Below, piece after piece: positions 6,413 to 9,650 of a stretch of 9,650 nucleotides of DNA. Made by a program: the position numbers and the translations under genes. Below the pieces are notes generated by a model, which saw nothing but the letters and a program-made list of their open reading frames with translations, made no database searches and was not told the origin of the DNA. Location of the stretch: contig JADLHR010000272.1 in NCBI GenBank assembly GCA_020848665.1, positions 1 through 9,650 on the forward strand. The letters run 5' to 3'. This DNA comes from Anaerolineae bacterium (GTDB lineage Bacteria > Chloroflexota > Anaerolineae > Aggregatilineales > Aggregatilineaceae). Position 1 is the stretch's first letter. The number at the start of each line of letters is the position of its first letter.

Positions 6413-7513
6413 CTACTCCACCACCGGCAGCGTGATCACGTAGTGACTGATCTCGTCGTCGCCGCCGCTCACTTCGAAACCACCGCCCACCAGACCGATC
6501 CGCTCGCGCAGCGTCCGCAGCCCCAGCGCATCCTCCTCGTGCGGATCGCCCTCCAGCGCGTCGCGCGGATCGAACCCCCGCCCGTCATGCTCAACCGTCG
6601 CCTTGAGGCGCTCTGGCCCCACGTCGATCACGATCGCGATACTCCGCGCGCCGAGGTGATCGCGCGCTGCGCCCATAATGCTCTGCACCGAGCGAAACAT
6701 CATGACCTCGATGTGCCCAGGCAGGCGCCGCTCGTCGCCGACTATGCGGAGCTGGGTGCTGATGCCGGTTTTCTCCTGAAACGCCTCGACGTACCGGCGG
6801 AGCGTCGGAACCAGCCCCAGATCATCCAGCATCATCGGGCGCAGATCGAAGATGAAGTCACGCACTTTCTGGAAGGTGGCGCCCGCAGTTGTCTTGAGGT
6901 TCTTCAACTCGTCACCGGCGCGGTCGGGATTGCGATCAAACAATCGCTGGCAGATTTCCGCCTGAAGAATGAAATTGGTAAGCGATTGCGCCGGTCCGTC
7001 GTGTAGCTGCCGCGCCAGCCGCTGCCGCTCGACCTCCTGCGCCTCGACGATGCGGATGACTGCCTGCGTCGAGAGGTGGCTCGCATCAGCGACAGGAGCC
7101 TCCAGGCCGGTCTGCGCTGCCAGCCGTTCAGGCGCGATCCCTTGTGCGAAGTTGAGAAGCTGCCCCATCAGCCGCTCGAAGTATTCCAGCTCTTCCTGGC
7201 TGCTCCTGAGCTTTTCGAGCTGGCCCTGCATGGTCAGCAGGCGCGTCTGCGCGTCGCGCGCGTCGTCATAAGCCGCCTTGATGTCCGCGCGCGGAATCGT
7301 GTCGAAGTTGGACTCGATCCGCCGAATCTGCGCGCCGATTGCCACGTTGCGCTCGCGCAGCCGCTCAACCTCGTGCTGGCTCTGGTCGATCAACTGCTTG
7401 TTCTCACGAGCGCGGGCGCGCAACCGCTCGTATTCACTACGAAAGTCGCGCAGTACCTCGTCCTTCGCCGATGCGATGTTTTGCGACATGCGTGTGTTCC
7501 ACCCCTTCGTCAT
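6413..7513 (-). CDS. Soluble DegS/NarX-type (HisKA_3) sensor histidine kinase with degenerate ATP-binding domain
   Basis: A 366-residue protein with no membrane segment, so cytoplasmic. Residues about 15-120 are charged and heptad-like, suggesting a long coiled coil as in DegS. A HisKA_3 dimerisation domain follows, with VERQRLARQLHDGPAQSL: H171 is the phospho-acceptor, and D172-xxx-Q176 matches the phosphatase motif known for this family. The C-terminal HATPase region (about 265-366) is recognisable but altered. The N-box reads FRSVQSIMGAARDHLGA, with S278 and A282 where the family has Glu and Asn. The G1 box reads HDGRGF, with H309 for the first Asp. The second Gly of the G2 box and the later GT are also missing. 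It may be a weak kinase, a pseudokinase or mainly a phosphatase of the regulator upstream. The start at 7513 has AGGG 7 nt upstream; an ATG at 7489 is the alternative. Confidence 0.88.
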   Translation of the reverse strand: MTKGWNTRMSQNIASAKDEVLRDFRSEYERLRARARENKQLIDQSQHEVERLRERNVAIGAQIRRIESNFDTIPRADIKAAYDDARDAQTRLLTMQGQLEKLRSSQEELEYFERLMGQLLNFAQGIAPERLAAQTGLEAPVADASHLSTQAVIRIVEAQEVERQRLARQLHDGPAQSLTNFILQAEICQRLFDRNPDRAGDELKNLKTTAGATFQKVRDFIFDLRPMMLDDLGLVPTLRRYVEAFQEKTGISTQLRIVGDERRLPGHIEVMMFRSVQSIMGAARDHLGARSIAIVIDVGPERLKATVEHDGRGFDPRDALEGDPHEEDALGLRTLRERIGLVGGGFEVSGGDDEISHYVITLPVVE

Positions 7514-7570
7514 ACGAGCGCCCTGTCAGCATCGCGCTGCCCAGGCGATCGCCTGCATCCTCGGCCCAGG

Positions 7571-8260
7571 TCACTCCCCGTCGGGCGTGCGCGGCCGGAC
7601 CCATCCGCGACGCAGTGCGTACACTGCCGCCTGCGTCCGATCGCGCACGTCAAGCTTCTTCAGAATTGAGGTCATATGGTTCTTGACCGTCTGGTGGCTG
7701 ATAGCGAGCGCCTGGGCGATTTCCTTGTTGCTCTTGCCATGAGTCACAAACTGGAGAATTTCCATTTCGCGCGGGCTGAGCGGCACAAAATATTCGCCCG
7801 GATCGACCATATATGGCCCGGTCGCCGCCTCAACCCCCGCGTCGAGCCATGTCTGGAGCGCCTCCGCGTCAAATGTGCGCTCGCCAACAATGTAATATCC
7901 CTGGGCAACCATACGAATCGTCTCGATCAGGCGCTCCGGCTCGACATCTTTGGGGCAGTAGGCCGCCCCGCCTGAGCGCATAGCGTGCAGCACCTGTTCC
8001 AGATCATCGTAGGCGGTCAGAAACACGACCGCGACGGGAAGGTGCTCCGCCTTGAGCCGGCTGGAAACCTGCAAGCCGTTGATCCCCGGCAGGTTGATGT
8101 CAAGGATCAGCACATCCGGCTGCTCGGCGTGAACCAGCGTCAGTGCCTCTTCCCCGCTTGACCCCTCGGCGACGACTGTCATGTCGTCTTCCATGGTCAG
8201 CAGATTCCGCAAGCCCTGGCGAAACACGGGATGGTCGTCAATTAAGGCGATTCGAATCAT
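7571..8260 (-). CDS. NarL/FixJ-family two-component response regulator (REC + LuxR HTH)
   Basis: A 229-residue DNA-binding response regulator, the usual length for the NarL family. The N-terminal receiver domain (about residues 2-120) has every conserved site: acidic pair D8/D9, phospho-acceptor D54 in LILDINLPG, T82, and K104 in CPKD. A short linker leads to a LuxR-type helix-turn-helix (about 161-220) with LSPREMEIL, GKSNKEIA and ISHQTVKNHMTSILKKL. The frame is open upstream to an ATG at 8317, but I start at 8260 because the receiver fold begins there (MIRIALIDDHP) and AAGG sits 7 nt upstream. It is followed after 57 nt by a histidine kinase gene, its likely partner. It probably controls transcription, perhaps of the adjacent Tad operon and itself, but the targets are inferred from position only. 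Confidence 0.93.
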   Translation of the reverse strand: MIRIALIDDHPVFRQGLRNLLTMEDDMTVVAEGSSGEEALTLVHAEQPDVLILDINLPGINGLQVSSRLKAEHLPVAVVFLTAYDDLEQVLHAMRSGGAAYCPKDVEPERLIETIRMVAQGYYIVGERTFDAEALQTWLDAGVEAATGPYMVDPGEYFVPLSPREMEILQFVTHGKSNKEIAQALAISHQTVKNHMTSILKKLDVRDRTQAAVYALRRGWVRPRTPDGE

Positions 8261-8288
8261 CTGCGAACCTTGACCCACGCGGCACCGC

Positions 8289-8298
8289 TCTGCGCAGA
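8289..8298. promoter_or_regulatory. Perfect 10-bp palindrome TCTGCGCAGA in the leader of the response regulator gene
   Basis: TCTGCGCAGA is its own reverse complement. It lies between the candidate promoter and the start codon, about 30 nt upstream of the ATG. Its position and symmetry would suit a dimeric regulator such as the NarL-type protein encoded just downstream. GC-rich palindromes of this size also arise by chance in DNA of this composition, so this is a weak candidate operator. Confidence 0.2.
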
Positions 8299-8360
8299 CT
8301 GGCACCGGCTCAGGCAACAGGTGATCGCGGCGAGCAGCGCGCAGCCCGACTCCCGAGCGC

Positions 8361-8390
8361 AGTATAAACCCATCGCTGCGAATCTGCCAG
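8361..8390 (-). promoter_or_regulatory. Candidate sigma-70-type promoter for the response regulator-kinase operon
   Basis: On the minus strand a -35-like CTGGCA (8390-8385, 4 of 6 to consensus) is followed after 18 nt by TATACT (8366-8361, 5 of 6). This lies in the 161-nt gap after the membrane-protein gene and would give a 5' leader of roughly 95 nt before the regulator's ATG. The -10 and its flanks (TTTATACTG) recur exactly at the candidate Tad promoter. No transcript data support it; it is a pattern match only. Confidence 0.4.
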
Positions 8391-8421
8391 CGAGCTTCAG
8401 CGATATGGTTGCGGCGCGCCG

Positions 8422-9650
8422 TTAGGGCGCACCACAGCCCGCGCCCCAGTCCAGCGCGTAGATCGCCATGTTCCCGCTGCCCGCCGCTGGAGCGTAGGGC
8501 GCACTCGTAACGAAAATCGGCTCGCCGCCGAGCCTCGGATCATCCTCCGCCGCCGGGCGCTGATCGGGCAGCACGAGCAGGTAACGCGCCCCGCGCTGGC
8601 ACATCAGCGCCATCAGCGCCTCATGATCGCGGATAATTGGCACAACCTCCGGCGTCACCAACCCAGCCAGATCGAACAGCGGGCGCGGCGCGTAATAGCC
8701 CAGCGCGCCGATGTCATGGGCTGCCAGCAGCGCGCTGTCCGGGATATGCCGCTCAACCCAGCGCGCCGCCGCGACCATTTCGGTGTTGATGATCCGCACA
8801 TCCGTCGCGTATGCCTGCGCGCCAATCACCCAGAATCCGAGCGTCACGGCTACGACGGAGAGCGCGAGGCTGCGCGCCAACACCCGCGTCGCCATGCGCC
8901 GCTGCGCCGCACGCACCAATTGGAACGTCCCGCCGACGCCATACAGGATCACAACCGGCAGCACCGGCTGGACATAGCGCCCGTGCTGGTAAGGTGCGGG
9001 CAGCCACAGCGCGTACAGCGCCACGTGCGCAACAGCCCAGGCTGCCGGCAGCCACAGCAGCGCCGTGCGCGCCCCGCCGCCCCGCCTGGCGATCCCGTAC
9101 AAAGCCACGATCAGCCCCGGCAGCAGCATGATCTGGCCTCCGGCAGCTAATGGGCGAATCATCCACCATATACGCTCGATCAGCGGCGCGACCAGCGAGG
9201 CCGCGTACTCGGCTTGCTTGGCCGAGGCGGTGCTGGGCAGCAGCCCGCCGCTCAGATGGACGTTCAGCGCGGTGTACGGCGCCAATCCGGCTATCCAGCC
9301 GAGCGCAATCCCAACACCCCACGTGACTCCCGCGCGGCGACTAGCTGCGTCGTTGAGAAGCGTGATCGCCCCAAACAGGCCCGCCAATCCGAGCAGCAAG
9401 GCGCCTTCTGGCCGGGCCAGCGTCAGCGCCGCGCCGACGACGCCAAGCAGCGCGCCGCGCCCGAAAGCTGGCGCCGGGCCGCGTAGGCCTTCCGCACCGG
9501 GGCGCTCACGCCACGCCAGTCCGATTACCGCCAGCGCCAGCAGCGCGAACAGCATGATCTCCATACCGGATGCCGCTGCCCAGGCCAGATGCCATGCTGA
9601 CACGGTCATCAGCCCGGTCCACAACCCGGCGAGGCGCAGGCCAGGAAACA
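8422..9650 (-). CDS. GT-C-like polytopic membrane glycosyltransferase, partial (N-terminus outside window)
   Basis: The reading frame is open to the right edge and ends in TAA at 8422, so the N-terminal part of the gene is missing. About 409 residues are visible. The visible part has about eight hydrophobic segments, including one beginning in the ASGMEIMLF stretch, one with LARPEGALLL, and one near LGFWVIGAQAYA. A roughly 130-residue non-membrane C-terminal region follows, containing HDIGALGYYAPRP and LAGLVTPEVVP. The GME segment, the RPEG motif and the HDIGALGYY...DLAGLV tail recall bacterial GT-C (ArnT/GT39 or AftB-like) transferases, which use polyprenyl-phosphate sugars at the outer face of the membrane. 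The catalytic acidic loop of such enzymes lies near the N-terminus and cannot be seen here. The substrate is unknown. The gene ends 161 nt before the response regulator and need not belong to the same operon. The family call is moderate; polytopic membrane protein is near certain. Confidence 0.72.
   Translation of the reverse strand, partial: FPGLRLAGLWTGLMTVSAWHLAWAAASGMEIMLFALLALAVIGLAWRERPGAEGLRGPAPAFGRGALLGVVGAALTLARPEGALLLGLAGLFGAITLLNDAASRRAGVTWGVGIALGWIAGLAPYTALNVHLSGGLLPSTASAKQAEYAASLVAPLIERIWWMIRPLAAGGQIMLLPGLIVALYGIARRGGGARTALLWLPAAWAVAHVALYALWLPAPYQHGRYVQPVLPVVILYGVGGTFQLVRAAQRRMATRVLARSLALSVVAVTLGFWVIGAQAYATDVRIINTEMVAAARWVERHIPDSALLAAHDIGALGYYAPRPLFDLAGLVTPEVVPIIRDHEALMALMCQRGARYLLVLPDQRPAAEDDPRLGGEPIFVTSAPYAPAAGSGNMAIYALDWGAGCGAP

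Noticed and set aside
8261..8317. Upstream ATG at 8317 for the response regulator
   Set aside because: The extra 19 residues precede the first strand of the receiver fold and match nothing in the family; the ATG at 8260 has its own AAGG and gives the standard length.
8412..8421. Palindrome CGGCGCGCCG after the membrane-protein stop codon as a terminator
   Set aside because: It has no loop and no T-run in either direction; it is likely a compositional palindrome.
9622..9624. TTG at 9624 as the true start of the membrane glycosyltransferase
   Set aside because: The frame stays open to the window edge with protein-like sequence, and the family is normally longer with its catalytic loop near the N-terminus, so the gene is treated as cut by the edge.
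1..9650. CRISPR arrays, insertion sequences, tRNA or rRNA genes
   Set aside because: By eye I saw no regularly spaced repeats, transposase-like frames, terminal repeats or RNA-gene landmarks; the window is almost fully covered by eight minus-strand genes.

Overview
This window looks like a piece of a high-GC bacterial chromosome, most likely from a Chloroflexota (Anaerolineae-type) or similar lineage. The lineage guess rests on the receiver-ParA fusion form of CpaE, the Pro/Thr-rich CpaB, and a Tad gene set with no secretin in view. It is an inference from gene style, not a proven placement. All eight genes are on the minus strand, so transcription runs from right to left.

Reading in the direction of transcription: (1) 9650-8422, the C-terminal part of a multi-pass membrane protein resembling a GT-C (ArnT/GT39-like) glycosyltransferase, cut by the window edge. 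(2) 8260-7571, a NarL/FixJ-type response regulator with a candidate promoter at 8390-8361. (3) 7513-6413, a soluble coiled-coil histidine kinase of the DegS/NarX (HisKA_3) type, which closes at a good rho-independent terminator (6374-6326). (4) 6197-42, a five-gene Tad/Flp pilus core in the order cpaB, cpaE/tadZ, cpaF/tadA, tadB, tadC. Its candidate promoter (6348-6321) overlaps the preceding terminator.

The Tad genes should work together as follows. CpaF is the cytoplasmic hexameric ATPase motor, TadB and TadC are the paired inner-membrane platform proteins, CpaE/TadZ is the ParA/MinD-like positioning factor, and CpaB is a membrane-anchored extracytoplasmic SAF-domain protein. The pilin, prepilin peptidase, secretin and TadE/F/G genes are not present here. 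The two-component pair directly upstream is a plausible regulator of pilus expression or surface response.

The points most worth a second look are these. The histidine kinase has lost several ATP-binding landmarks but keeps its phospho-acceptor His and the DxxxQ phosphatase motif. CpaE combines an intact receiver domain, a Walker A motif lacking both lysines, and a MinD-like C-terminal tail. An 11-bp-arm inverted repeat lies in an AT-rich codon patch inside cpaE. A terminator and a promoter are fused between the regulatory and pilus operons.
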